A stretch of 64,000 nucleotides of DNA from Parietaria judaica (Eukaryota > Streptophyta > Magnoliopsida > Rosales > Urticaceae). Below are positions 11,151 to 22,993 of the stretch, one piece after another. The stretch lies in NCBI GenBank assembly GCA_954871525.1, contig OX940867.1, positions 14,795,343 through 14,859,342 of the forward strand, written 5' to 3'. Below the pieces are notes generated by a model. It searched no databases. It was given only the letters and a program-made list of their open reading frames with translations, and was not told the DNA's origin. A program made the translations under genes and the position numbers. Position 1 is the first letter of the stretch; each line of letters starts with the position of its first letter.

Positions 11151-12122
11151 TGATCACGCTCAAAAAGTGCTCTCGCTAAGCGATCGTTGTGTAGCACAAG
11201 GAAAGCGGAGTTGTATCCACGAGGAAGCGAAATAAAGAGAATCTAATAACAAACGGTAACGTTAAAGATAATAAAATAATATTTTGAGATGAATAGAAAA
11301 ATACTAAAAACGAAATTGAGAATTAAACTATAGAGAAACGACAAAGCTTCGGGAATCCTCTTATTATCTCGTTAAAAAGTTACTAATAATAATGCTAATT
11401 AAATCGCTAATATTGTGTTGATATGAAAAAGTGTGAAACGATTAGTGGAAAGATGCGATATAAAAATCACATAGAAGAAGCATGACTGAATCTATATGAA
11501 GAATGATAACACATAAACCGAAAAACTAACACAGCTTGAACATATCAAAACTAGAAGAATGATTGCATTAAAACTTAATAACGAAAAACTTGACAATAAA
11601 ATTCATCCTTACCCGTGTCTGAGAGCCTAGCCGGAGCTTGACATCATAACTCCAAGCTAGAAGAAGAAGAAAACTAGAAGAAACCCTAAACTATTTTCTC
11701 TCTCGCTGTTTGCTCTCTGCGTCGAATTATATTTTTCGTAACCCTACTGCATGTTATTTATAGTGCTCCTCATATTATTTTTGTTGCTGATTTTGTGGTG
11801 GTGCTCCTATCTTTGTGGAGATTGATTTCGCTTAGTCAACCTTTGTTGACAAAAGATGGACGCAGCTTCCTTTGTAACTTCTCTTTCATCATATTTGCTC
11901 CATTGATCCTTGGATTTTGTTTGTGTTAATTGCTCCAAAGTCCTTCTTGTTTCATTTATTTTCTGAGAAATACCACAGTAAAATCAATTCAGATAAAAAC
12001 AAGCTAAATCCAAATCAATTAGGTAAAATCTTTTTTACCTAATTACCATAGCTTAATTCTCATAATCTCACAATTATTATCAATTAAATTATATAAATTG
12101 TAGCTCTTTTCGGTACTTATCA
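11151..12122. repeat. solo LTR inserted in the LINE RT catalytic region
   Basis: It starts TGATCACGCT and ends GGTACTTATCA (972 bp), flanked by perfect 5-bp duplications aagtg (11146-11150 and 12123-12127). It has no coding capacity. It matches 12750-13759 along its length: same ends, the shared block gctctcgctaag and the shared block caaatcaattaggtaa. TG..CA ends plus 5-bp duplication and no internal region make a solo LTR the simplest reading. Confidence 0.88.
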
Positions 12123-12127
12123 AAGTG

Positions 12128-12749
12128 TGAAGTGAAAAGAGTGTTCCCAGTATATCTAATGGCTTGCCAATAATTTTCATCCACATATTTGCTACTGAGG
12201 CGGCTAAGAAAGTCTTCAGCAATGACAAATAGAAGGGAGGGAAGAGGTCTCCTTGACGAACACCTCTTCTGCACCGAAAGTAACCTTTTACTGAACCATT
12301 CAACATAATAGAGATCCTCGCTGGAAAAAAAAATATCGAGAATCCAGTCTGTGAATTTTTAAAACAATCCGAAAGCCTCCAAAACATAGAGAATAACATC
12401 ACAATCAGTATCAAAGGCTTTCGTATTATAAACCTTCAAAGCCATATGACCTCTAAAATTATTTTTATCCAGCACATTGTATTTCGGCCCTTGACAAAAC
12501 GAAATTGATTTTCCGAGAGAATTATAGATGCAATATTCGAAAGTGTTTCAACCAAGATTTTAGTTATTATTTTGAAACAAAAGTTGCTCAAAACAATAGG
12601 TCTAAAGTTATTAATCTGCAGAGCGCCTTTAACCTTTGGAATAAGTACCATTAGACTTGAGTTTAGCCCAGTGGAAATCGATCCGCTAACGAAAAACTCT
12701 GAACACGTCGACAAACATCAAAGCCAACAATTAATATCCCAAAAACATG
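12128..12749 (-). pseudogene. LINE reverse transcriptase N-terminal half, up to the catalytic motif
   Basis: The minus strand reads SLMVLIPKVKGALQINNFRP and IVLSNFCFKIITKIL, then SENQFRFVKGRN (fingers and palm of L1 RT). After a frame change it reads RRGVRQGDLFPPFYL and ends at the LTR insertion with LFSLHT. The other half starts at 11150 with HLLYVDD. Joining the flanks after dropping one copy of the target duplication restores the order expected in L1 RT. Confidence 0.78.
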
Positions 12750-13759
12750 TGATCACGCTAAAAAACTGCTCTCGCTAAGTGGTCGTTGTGAAGCACAAGG
12801 AAAACGGATATAGTATCCACGAGGAAGCGGAAATTAAGAGAAATTTTCACCAAGAACAAACGTTAAAAGAAACGAAAAGAATAAAAATAATTGATTTTTA
12901 AAGAGAAGAAAAATATTTAAATTCAAAGATGAGAATATATGAGAGAACGGCTAGCTTCGGGAATCCTTTTATAGCGTCGTTAATACGATACCAATTTCAA
13001 TGCCTAAATTTTCGCCTAAAATAATGTCTTGATATGAAAAAGGTATGAATAAATCTATAGAATTTATGCATAATAAAATTCACATAATAAGAACATGACT
13101 AGAATTATATGCATAATAGAAACGCATAATTTAATAAACCCTTAAACAACTTGAACATATTGATACTTGAATCAAGAATAAAAATTGCATTAAAACTTGG
13201 TACAGAAAAACTAAACAATAAAATTCTTCCGTAGCTAACCCGCGAGTCTTAGACGGAGCTTGACATGATAACTCCCCTAAGACTTTCTCTCTTTTTCCGT
13301 TTGCTCTCTATGCGTCGACTTGTGTTTAGCTCTCTGCCGAATGCCACATATATATAGGCTATCAAGAGAGGGTTTGTTGCTGATTTTGTGGAGCTGCTTT
13401 GGAGATTCTATTGGCTCTTTGACTTTCCAATTCGCTGGTCTACTTGCACCCTTTGCTTGAGCTGATTCGATTTATGCCACACTATTATCACTTCTTCATA
13501 TTTGCTTCATAGTCCTTTATCTTTTCTTTGTTTTAATTGCTTCCATATCCTTCTTGTTTTATTTATTTCCTGAAAAGTATCATAATAAAATCAATTCAAA
13601 TAAAAACAAGCTAAATCCAAATCAATTAGGTAATATCACAATGATTAATCTCAAGCGTGTTTCATGACATAATTAGCATAATTACCATAGCTTTATTATT
13701 ATAATCTCGCAATTATTGACAATTAAACTATATAACAATAGCTTTTTTGGTACTTATCA
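12750..13759. repeat. second solo LTR of the same family in the LINE
   Basis: It starts TGATCACGCT and ends GGTACTTATCA (1010 bp). The flanks are acatg (12745-12749) and gcatg (13760-13764), a 5-bp duplication with one change. It is similar in length and content to 11151-12122 but clearly diverged, so the two inserted separately. It lies between the SCFWDI codons of the LINE. Confidence 0.85.
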
Positions 13760-13764
13760 GCATG

Positions 13765-14275
13765 ATAAATTTTTTCCATTAAAGCCATGTGGGCCAGGAG
13801 CACTGTTACCATACATACTAAAAGCAGTAGCACAAATTTCTTCATTTGATGCTATGGCAATAAGCATGTAATTTTTTATGCCACCAACTGAAACGGGAGT
13901 GTCATTTTTTACGAGCTCAATATTTGAAGAAGTGCGAGAAGGTGAACAGAAAATATCTTCATTAAATCTAACATTATGTGCAACAATATTGTCATCCTGA
14001 TTCACAGAAAGCGCTACATAAATTAAAAGAGAGTTAATGGTCATACTTGATTTCTTGATTGAAGCGGAGCGATGAAAGAATGTGGAATTTTGATATCCAA
14101 CCTTCCACCAATTATTACGACTCTTCTCCTTCAAAATGATCTTGTTTTGCTTAAGAATTAAGTCAAACTCAGAGTGCGTTGAAATTTCTTATGCAAATCG
14201 AGATTCAGAAAATCCATCACAAGCAAACTCATTTTGAATATTCATAAGAGCAGTTTCCGAGTCGAAACGATTGAA
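13765..14275 (-). pseudogene. LINE ORF2 segment between endonuclease and RT
   Basis: The minus strand carries EKSRNNWWKVGYQNSTFFHR, then SNEEICATAFSMYGNSAPGP and HGFNGKNLSC, a block that precedes RT in plant L1 ORF2. It is open from 14134 to 13757. Weaker similarity (ETALMNIQNEFACDGFSES) reaches about 14260 through one stop. No endonuclease is seen upstream, so the LINE is 5'-truncated here. Confidence 0.75.
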
Positions 14276-15341
14276 CGTTCTTTGAGAAAATGTCTCTGTT
14301 CCGTCGCAAACAATTGATCGTTCTTTGAGAAATTATAAGGGGACCAAATTGTTTTTGTCAGCATCATTGGCTGAATAAGTGTTTGACATTGAATTTGGTT
14401 CATTCAAATATGCAATAATTGCTTCGACGAGGTTTGTTGAGGAAGTTCAAATTGATTTATGGGTAGCTAGAATATTTGGCATGAATCATAAGATACATTA
14501 TTTCCCCTAATAATTCAAGCTTTTATTGCAGTGATATCGATCGGTAGATATCACATTATAGTTGTTTTACGAATGAAGTGATGATCGTTCATAGTCATTC
14601 ATACCAAATTGGTATGCGCATTATTGGTTGGACTTGGTCCCACATCCAACATTATTGGACTATGGTTTTTAAAGTGTATGCATGTTTTTTTTTTTTTTTG
14701 GTTTTCTCTTTCGACTAAAAAATAGTCCCTCCGTGGAAATAGTTAGAGTTGTCAAGTCGGACGGGTGGATCAGCCCGATCCACACCCCGTTAAGCCCACA
14801 TATTGAACGGGGTGGGCTTGACGTGCCATGTTCAATGTGTGAGATGTAGTAATCATTTACATCTTTGACTGGAACGTATAAATGAAATTCAATACAAATT
14901 AAAACTAATACAAACATAGAAGATAATGAATAGGGTAACGAACAATAGCACCTTTAATTTTTTTTGTGTTTGCTTGATATTTGAATACTCATTTCGAAAG
15001 TCGAGTAACATCATGCAAATAAATTCAATCACATACTTGATAATTCAAACACATATTTAGAAATTATATATTATAGTATACCAAAATTCTTATTATAAAA
15101 CAAAATTTTTAAAATTGATTAATAAAATCAAAATTGTTTAGTTAAAAAATTATAGAACTATATAGAATATATACAACAAATAAAGTTACGAATTATGTAA
15201 GATAAAATTTTAAATTCTATAATAATAAGATATATAGAATTTTTTTATATATATTTTCATTAGTATAATATTACAACTTGATATTTTTTATATCCGATAA
15301 AAAAATCAAAATCAGAAAGTCCGAGTTTGGTATTTAAAGGT
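14276..15341. other. AT-rich intergenic DNA
   Basis: No gene is recognised. A short GC-rich patch at 14735-14830 (gggctt/aagccc-type sequence) stands out but matches nothing I know. Confidence 0.5.
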
Positions 15342-15350
15342 TTAAAGATA

Positions 15351-16850
15351 GGGTTAATTGCGGCAAAAATACCCAACCTTTGTCAATATTCTCCGATAGG
15401 TACCCAACCTCAATAAACGTAGGCTAAAGTACCCAACGTCACACTTTTGTCGCCGACCAACTAACGCCGTTAGACACTGCCTACGTGACCGTTAGGATGT
15501 CTCATGTGGCCAAAGGTTGGGTACTTTTGCCGCCACGTGGCATTTTAAAAAAATTCCTTTTTTTTATTTTTTCTTTCCCGTTGGTCAATATGTTTTTATT
15601 TTTTTTACGTATATCAAACATGATCAAATAATTTTATAAAATATGTACTTATAAAATACTTATAAAAAAATATGTTATTTTTTTAAATAATCAAATAATT
15701 ACTTAAATATTATTAGTTTTAATTTATTTAAAAAGAAAATCTTTCCCGTGGCACATATTTTTATTTTTATTTTTTTTACATATGTTAAATATAATCAAAT
15801 AGTTTTATAAAATATGTTTTTATAAAAAAAATATTTTTTTTCTTACAGGAATAATTTATAATTTTTGAATAGATTATATGAAACTAAGGAATGATTCAAA
15901 CAAATAATTGTATCAAATACGGTTCAAACTTAATTTAAACCGAAAGTTTGGTGATTGGTAAAATTTATGTTTAACCTTAATAGCGTTGTTTTTTGTTTTA
16001 ATACAGATTAAATAACAATTGGGTTTGTGGTTTCAAATATATATTATTACAAAAAATGCATATTTTAGTTTTTCTTTTTTCACTTTAAAACAAAAAATAA
16101 CGCTATTAAGGTTAAAAATAATTTTTACCAATCACCAAACTTTCGGTTTAAATTCAGTTTGAACCGTATTTGATACAATTATTTGTTTTAATCATGCCTC
16201 AATTTCATATATGTTATATGTCTTCAAAAATCATATCATGCCTTAATTTTAATATTAAAATGCCCGTGATATTATATCCAATAATGTTTTAGTTTAAAAA
16301 ATTTAATATAATCTATTCAAAAATTATAAATTATTCTTGTACGAAATTTTTTTTTTATAAATTTTTTTATAAAACTATTTGGTTATATTTAAAATATGTA
16401 AAAAAAAATAAAAAAAAATATGTGCCACGGGAAAGATTTTCTTTTTAAATAAATTAAAAATAATATTTTTTAAGTAATTATTTGATTATTAAAAAAAAAT
16501 AACATATTTTTTAATAAGTATTTTATAAAATTATTTGATCATGTTTGATATACGTAAAAAAAAACATATTGGCCAACGGGAAAGAAAAAATAAAATAAAA
16601 AAACAGATTTTTTTTAAATGCCACGTGGCGGCAAAAGTACCCTACGTTTGGCCATGGCGGCAAAAGTACCCAATCTTTGGCCACGTGGCATGCCACATGA
16701 GACAGCCTAACGGCCACGTAGGCGGTGTCTAACGGCGTTAGTTGGTCGGCGACAAAAGTGTGACGTTGGGTACTTTTGCCTACGTTTATTGAGGTTGGGT
16801 ACTTATCGGAGAATATTGATAAAGGTTGGGTATTTTTGCCGCAATTAACC
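15351..16850. mobile_element. MULE-like element with very long terminal inverted repeats (foldback)
   Basis: The left end (GGGTTAATTGCGGC) and the right end (reverse complement GGTTAATTGCGGC) begin inverted arms that pair over most of the element. The left arm is about 15351-16001 and the right arm about 16084-16850, with a loop of about 80 bp. The arms differ by an indel of about 110 bp. It is flanked by a perfect 9-bp direct repeat ttaaagata (15342-15350 and 16851-16859), the size made by Mutator-type transposases. No transposase is present, so it is non-autonomous. The outer arms are GC-richer than the inner ones. Confidence 0.88.
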
Positions 16851-16859
16851 TTAAAGATA

Positions 16860-17212
16860 ATATTGGTTATAATCGGGCTTGAGGGTATTAAGGGTTTTGA
16901 AACCCTTCTAAGTTCTAAAATATGTATATTTATACGTAAAAAATCATCGTAGACACGTGTATAATGTGTCAGGTGGTAATTCGGAATAATTCATGAAGTA
17001 AAAATAATATAGGGTCATCACTCATCACGTTCGCCTATTGAAGAAGTGAAGTACGGTGGGTCCCACGACGTGAAGTAGCTTTATTACGATTTATTTACGA
17101 GTTTATAAGAAGAATTGAAGAAAGAACAGAACACGTCTCTCAACAACAAAACAGACTAGTACTACTAAGCTTCGTTCTCGCGCTTTCCCTGTGTTTGTCG
17201 TCATCTTGGTAG
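16860..17212 (+). promoter_or_regulatory. likely promoter and 5' leader of the PILS gene
   Basis: This 350-bp stretch separates the MULE-like element from the PILS start codon. A TATA-like tttataag lies at about 17103, roughly 110 bp before the ATG. An in-frame TAG directly precedes the first ATG. No transcript evidence is available, so the start site is inferred. Confidence 0.4.
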
Positions 17213-20200
17213 ATGATCATGGCTATGGCGGATGGGTTCTGGAGCCTGTTCGAAGTGGCGTCCATGCCCGTCTTGCAGGTTCTCATAGTCAGTCTCTTGG
17301 GAGCTTTCATGGCCACTCATTACTGTAATCTGCTTCCATTAGAGGCTCGAAGGTCTCTCAACAAGGTACGATTTTACTATTCCTTCCTCGTTAAATCACA
17401 TTCATGGATGGAACCATCGGGATTCGTGTCGACGCTAATGCACCGGACAGGGCCGTTGAGTTTGTCGTGTTTTATCGAGGCCCTAAAATATATTTTTCAT
17501 ATTTAATTAAATATTAAAAAAAATTAAAAAAAATTGGAGCCCTTTAAATTTAGAAACCCGATGCGCTGACAGGGCAAGGGCACCGAATATGTAGCGCAGG
17601 GATGTAAGTTTTGGCCTCGAAGTCCCGCTTTGGCCGGTCTCGTTTTGGTATAGTTTTAGTATTAATAATACTGTATTTTTTTTTTTTTAGTTATAGTAGT
17701 TTCACTTTCAGAATTTTCATAATCGTAAATCATGTATTATTTGAAGTTCAGTTTTATTTTCATTAGTTTATATGATTTGTAGCATAAACCGGCTTAGCCA
17801 GTAGGATTGAAAAATTGAGACCGGAAACGGACTACGAATTTCGGAAATCTAAATTATGTAGGAGAAGCCGAGTAAGTGTAATTCAAAGAAGGAAATAAAT
17901 TTAGGAGTAAATACATATTAAAAAATTAAACTTGATTTTGAACAAAATTTAAAGCTTAGGTGGAGGGGCAACAAAACCCTTTGGGTTGCTCTTGATCCGT
18001 TCCTAAAAAATGCCAAAAATCCGAGTTCGCCCTTAATAGCATGTGTTTGAGAAACGAGTGCGAAAATGCAGATAGTCTTCGTCGTTTTCACCCCGTCGCT
18101 CATATTCGCCGGTTTGGCGAGCACGGTGACGCTGGACGACATCGTTTCATGGTATCGCCGCCGCCATTACTCTGTTTCTTTGCTTAACCTAGTGTTTATC
18201 TTACTCAATTGTGTGGGAACATACGAAGGTGGTTCATGCCGATCAACACGGCGTTCACGTTTGCGGTGGGAGGCGCAGTTGGGTGGATACTGACGAGGAT
18301 TGCCCGGCCCAAACGACACAACGACGACTCTCACCTCGAAGGCCTCGTCATCGCCACGTGTTCCTCTGGTAACCGATATGATCATCTATTTTGTTTGGGA
18401 TTTAGCGTTGACTCTAGTCACGCAATCACTTAGCATTTAATCATTAATATAGAACTATATAGAAACCGTATAGAGGATTGAATCAAAGAGACTTGTAGGA
18501 GTTATAAATAATAGTTTATAATGTTTTAATTCTATACGCATTGACTGAAGATTTATCCTCAAGAAGTTCGAGAATAAATAGTTAATTTATATAATACGAC
18601 GGTTTAAAATCTTATGTGAAAAAATAAAACAATTTAACAATGCTTATAAGAGTTATTCTCTTCATTGTCAAAGTAAAATTCGATAGAATGTTTAGTTTTA
18701 TTTAGAACCTACTCGATCTTATTATTAAGAGATAGCTCAAACGGTAACGTTGAACTAACAATGGCATTAAAATAATTAAAAAATAAATAAATAATCACCG
18801 TCTAAAATAACCTTGTTGATCTTGATTTGAAATTGAAATTTTATTAATTTTAAGCAATAACCGAATGAATATATTTTTTTTTTCTATAAAATTGTGTATT
18901 AGTCTTCATATGTTATGATATGAATAAACCACATATACACAAACGAATGAACGATGATGAGATTTGATGTCGATTCCAATAGTATATTGGGGTCCATTGA
19001 TACTTACAGTTTACTTATAGGTTTGAAAATTAGCTTAATGCTAAATATAATCACATGACGATAACATAAGTTGTAAGTCATTTTAATTAATCACAAATTA
19101 GATTAATTAATTAATTAATATTTTTACAATAATAATACATATGTGAACCAAATGTGTGATTACTCAAAAGTTTACTATTACATAATAGATGAAGCAATTA
19201 GTATTTTATTAATGGATAGGGAATTTGGGGAATATGCTGGTGATAGTGGTGCCAGCAGTGTGCATGCAAGAGGGAAGCCCCTTCGGAGACACCCAAATTT
19301 GCAGCTCCGTCGGCCTCTCCTACTCCTACGCTTCTTTCTCCATGGCGGTAATATATGCATATATATCTTTCGTTAATAGTAAATAATTAAAAATATGTAT
19401 TATCGAGGTACCGAATACAGCCGAATAGTAACTACGGGCCCTCACTATCGATCGAAAGACTACCCCAATGACCCTAATTGTTGAGTTCGGAGGAAATCGA
19501 ATTTAGGATATGCAAGTATCGCTCTTACTACTAGACTAATTTCTTGAAGTTTTTTTTAGTAGAGACATCTAAAATACAAGGTTTAACTTTGATAGGTCGA
19601 CTAAAAAGTATTTTGGATATAATGATTTATTTATTTTTTTCCTTTTCTTATGATCGGTATACAATTTTTATATAGTTATCTTTCTATGTTGCTCTAGATA
19701 TTTTTCTAATTCTTAAGCTAAAAATTCTAACATATCCTAATTTGACACTAGATATTTTCTTGGAGATAATAATTACATTCTAGAATATAATATTTCTAGT
19801 ATTTTAACCAAATATATTTTTTCTACATTCTTAAAGCATATTAAATATTTTTAAAATAATTGAATACTAGAGAGGTGAGCATGATTTGTTTTTTCTTTCT
19901 TACAATTATTACAATTGTAAAAACTTCTTAGGTTATATGGATATATTTCATGTAGCTCTTGTTGTAGTTGTAATAGGATTTTTTTTTTTTCCTTCAAATT
20001 CTTGCAGAAAAATTGTAAATTCTTAACTAAAACTTCTCCATATATTTCTCTACAATTTTTTTAATACTAAATACACTCTAGATTTATTTATTTTTTCATT
20101 CCTAATAGTCTAAAATATATTCATCTAACAGAGAAATATGAAACAATCTCTAACAAATTTAAACATATATTGCCCTTTCTCATCGCTCGTTGACTTTGTG

Positions 20201-22565
20201 CAGCTTGGTGGGCTCTTCATCTGGACGTATACATATCAGCTGATACGTTCTTCATCAGCAAAACACAAAGCGCAGCTTGAAGCAGAGCTCACAAAGTCAA
20301 CGCCCAACCTCCTCTCCGACGCTGACCACCACACCACTCTTCTTCTTCACCATGACAGTCTCGACGTCGTCGTTTCCGCCACCAAGCTTAGTGTAACCGA
20401 CGAACAGAATGCACTTGGAACTGTAAGTACATTTGGCTGAGCTCTCTATTAATGAACAATCAAACAACACTCACTAATGCTCAGGTCGGGCTAAAGCCCG
20501 ACCGATGCCCGCCTACACTGAAGTAGCTTTGTTCCTCGTTAGCTCGTATTCATTAGAAGATTTGCCCGCTTTTTGTATTTTTTTATCACTATATAACTTC
20601 TTGTACGCTTTCTATTTATGTCCTTACGTAGCTTCCAATTGTCTAATTTTATCCTATATTTTTATCTCTATTTGACTCTTCAAGGGTACTTTGGTAACTT
20701 GACAGAAAGACTACGTATGGATAAAAGAAAGAAAATGACGAATTATATAAAGAAAAAATACCAAGTAAAGGGTGTGATATTATAGTATTTTACAAAGTGA
20801 GAGGCTACATAAAGATAAAAATACAAAGTTAAAAGGCTTCTCGTTACATTTTTCCTAAATTTATAGTTTTCGTATTTACGATCATTGTATGAACAAACCA
20901 AGAGACTGATCCAATCAATACAGATCGTCCAGTCGAAGAGCAAATCATCATCATCATCATGGGAAGGAGTGCGAACAATCTTAGTGCAGATAAAGGATGA
21001 GCTACTTGCACCACCCACCATTGCTGCGGTCAGTTTCTCATACAGCACCTTCGACACATAATGAAGTTGAACCATAAATTCAGTGTGATTTTGGCCTCAG
21101 ATTCTGGGGTTCGTGTTCGGGGCGACTACGTGGCTGAGAAATCTGATCATCGGCGACTCTGCTCCGCTGCGAGTGGTGCAGGACTCCGTCAAGTTGCTCG
21201 GGTATTACTAGTAGCTCCGCTTTGCTGATTTATTTGCAACTTACTTTCTCAAAAGGGTAGTCAGTTTTTCTCGTGATACCGCCTAGGATTTATTGAAACG
21301 TCGTCGTAAAGAACACCTAAGATTTAAAGATATCGTAACCCGGTAAACAAGATGTGAAGGGCTTAATACGAACTCGAAGTCAAGATACAATACCTGTAGA
21401 ATTAGTGTAACAAACTGCAAGAACTCACATGTAACTTTTGTCGAGATCGTATCAAGAACGCACAAGATATATCGTGTTTCGGGGAGAAAAACGCTCCCTA
21501 CATCTTAAACACTTAACACCGATACGATAAAAATATCGGTGGAATAATCCATATCATCTAATAACTTTAATCACTCTGTTATTGGATGAAAACTCACGGG
21601 CGTGTTTGGTCAGGGACGGCACAATTCCTTGTATAACGCTCATTCTAGGCGGAAACCTCACGCAAGGTAAGACAACTATCAACAGAAACAAGTAAACTTC
21701 ATTGTTTTAGATCATCTTAAGCTTTAAGCTATTGAACTTGAAAACTACAGGCCTGCGATCGTCGAAGATTAAGACACCGGTAGTAGTAGGAGTGATCTGC
21801 ATTCGCTATTTGATACTGCCAGCCATTGGCATCTGCATTGTAAAATTGGCCGACCAGCTCGGCTTTCTGCCGCCAGATCCGTTGTTCCACTACGTTTTGA
21901 TGCTTCAGTTCTGCCTTCCACCGGCCATGAATATCGGTGAGTTTGCATATATCTTAGTGCCCAGATGAGACCCTTTTTTTTTAAGAGCTATCACTAGATT
22001 TTAAAGGTTTCTGCATCGAATAAACCAGTATTTTACCGTGTTTGAACCGGTAGAAACAATAAAATCGGTCAGAAAATGAAACTTGCCAATTTTGAACCAG
22101 TACCCTTAAATATGCCTCACCACTCTCACTCATTAGTAGTGCAGTCCAACCTGTTTTGACCAGCATTAATTTCGTGTGCGCGGGTAGAACGTGCCCGCAA
22201 TTTATATAAAATAAAAATTAAAAATATCTAGAGACAGGTTGCCCGTCCCCGGACTGGGATGGCGAGTTTTGCCCACCCATATATCTATGCGTGGGACGAG
22301 CAGGCCTCTCCAACTTGGAGACACTACTCACTCGTGCGATTGAGATCGTATAAAAAAAATGCCATTTCACAATTACTGAAACCGGCCCCGGTAAGTTGCG
22401 GTTTTTGAACTGACGGTCTTTGTCACCTCGATAAACGCAGGTACGATGACTCAGCTGTTTGACGTGGGACAGGATGAATGCTCAGTCCTCTTCTTGTGGA
22501 CTTACTTGGTGGCTACTCCAGCTCTCGCCTGTTGGTCAACCATCTTCATGTCCATTTTAACGTGA
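17213..22565 (+). CDS. PILS: PIN-LIKES (PILS) auxin transport facilitator, 10 exons
   Basis: Exons: 17213-17365, 18072-18151, 18229-18368, 19220-19347, 20204-20422, 20924-21028, 21111-21202, 21614-21666, 21751-21936, 22441-22565. They join in phase to 426 aa with a TGA stop and GT..AG introns. PILS proteins are ER-membrane carriers of the Mem_trans family that limit nuclear auxin signalling. Visible family blocks are GFWSLFEVASMPVLQV (near residue 8), TPSLIFAGLASTVTLDDIVS, LEGLVIATCSSGNLGN (about 118-133), SVGLSYSYASFSMALGG (about 155-171) and WTYTYQLIRSS. A hydrophilic central loop (about 175-275) separates two hydrophobic bundles, and the end contains LILGGNLTQGLRSS and LPPAMNIGTMTQLFDVGQ. 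Three ATGs occur in the first five codons. The family start MGFWSL aligns just after the third, so the start is uncertain by 4 residues. Subtype not resolved. Confidence 0.93.
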
Positions 22566-22993
22566 CACAGCGACCCAACGTTGTTTTGGTCCTTTTTTGT
22601 TTAATCAATTATTTTCATGCCATAATGGTTTACGTGTACTATTATACGTAAGTTCATGATTCCCTGGTCAAAAATGGCTCGTGGGAAAAGTTCCGAATAC
22701 AAAAGGGGCACTCGGAAGCGTTTTTTAATTATTATTTTCTTTTCGTGTTTGCACTTCTACTTTTCCAAACGACTTAAGAAAACACAAAGCTTTTCGAAAA
22801 CGCTTCCAAACACCCATGCCTTAAAATAATGTGAGTTTCTTTTTCATTGAGATAAAAAGCTTACATATAACAATGGAGTTATAAATTCCGAACAAATTTC
22901 CGTTGATTCGATAGCTCACAGAATCTATGACCATAATTTAAACCAAAAGTTACATTAAAATAACCAAAACTGATACAGAAGTGCAAGCAGTAA
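22566..22993. other. tail-to-tail intergenic gap between PILS and RRP44
   Basis: The gap is 428 bp between two convergent stop codons. It must hold both 3' UTRs. I see no strong polyadenylation signal that decides the ends. Confidence 0.6.

Larger units (their letters stand above)
7461..14275 (-). mobile_element. decayed L1-type LINE, 5'-truncated, split by three solo LTRs
   Basis: Minus-strand pieces match plant L1 ORF2 in order. 14275-13765 holds the linker before RT (QNSTFFHRS, then NSAPGPHGFNGK). 12749-12128 holds RT fingers and palm (LIPKVKGALQINNFRPIVLSN, with LSNFCFKIITKIL). 11150-9660 holds the catalytic YVDD, then EGGIGIKNLVALNKAMLGKL and the zinc-knuckle-type C-terminus. 8190-7620 holds the RNase H. 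Gaps are filled exactly by LTR insertions at 8221-9658, 11151-12122 and 12750-13759. Many stops and frame changes show it is long dead. A T10 run at 7461-7470 (A10 on the element strand) may be the tail. The 5' end near 14275 is where similarity stops, as in typical L1 5' truncation. Confidence 0.8.

Noticed and set aside
11151..13759. One LTR element with LTRs at 11151-12122 and 12750-13759
   Set aside because: The DNA between them is LINE RT sequence continuous with the outside flanks, and each LTR has its own different duplication.
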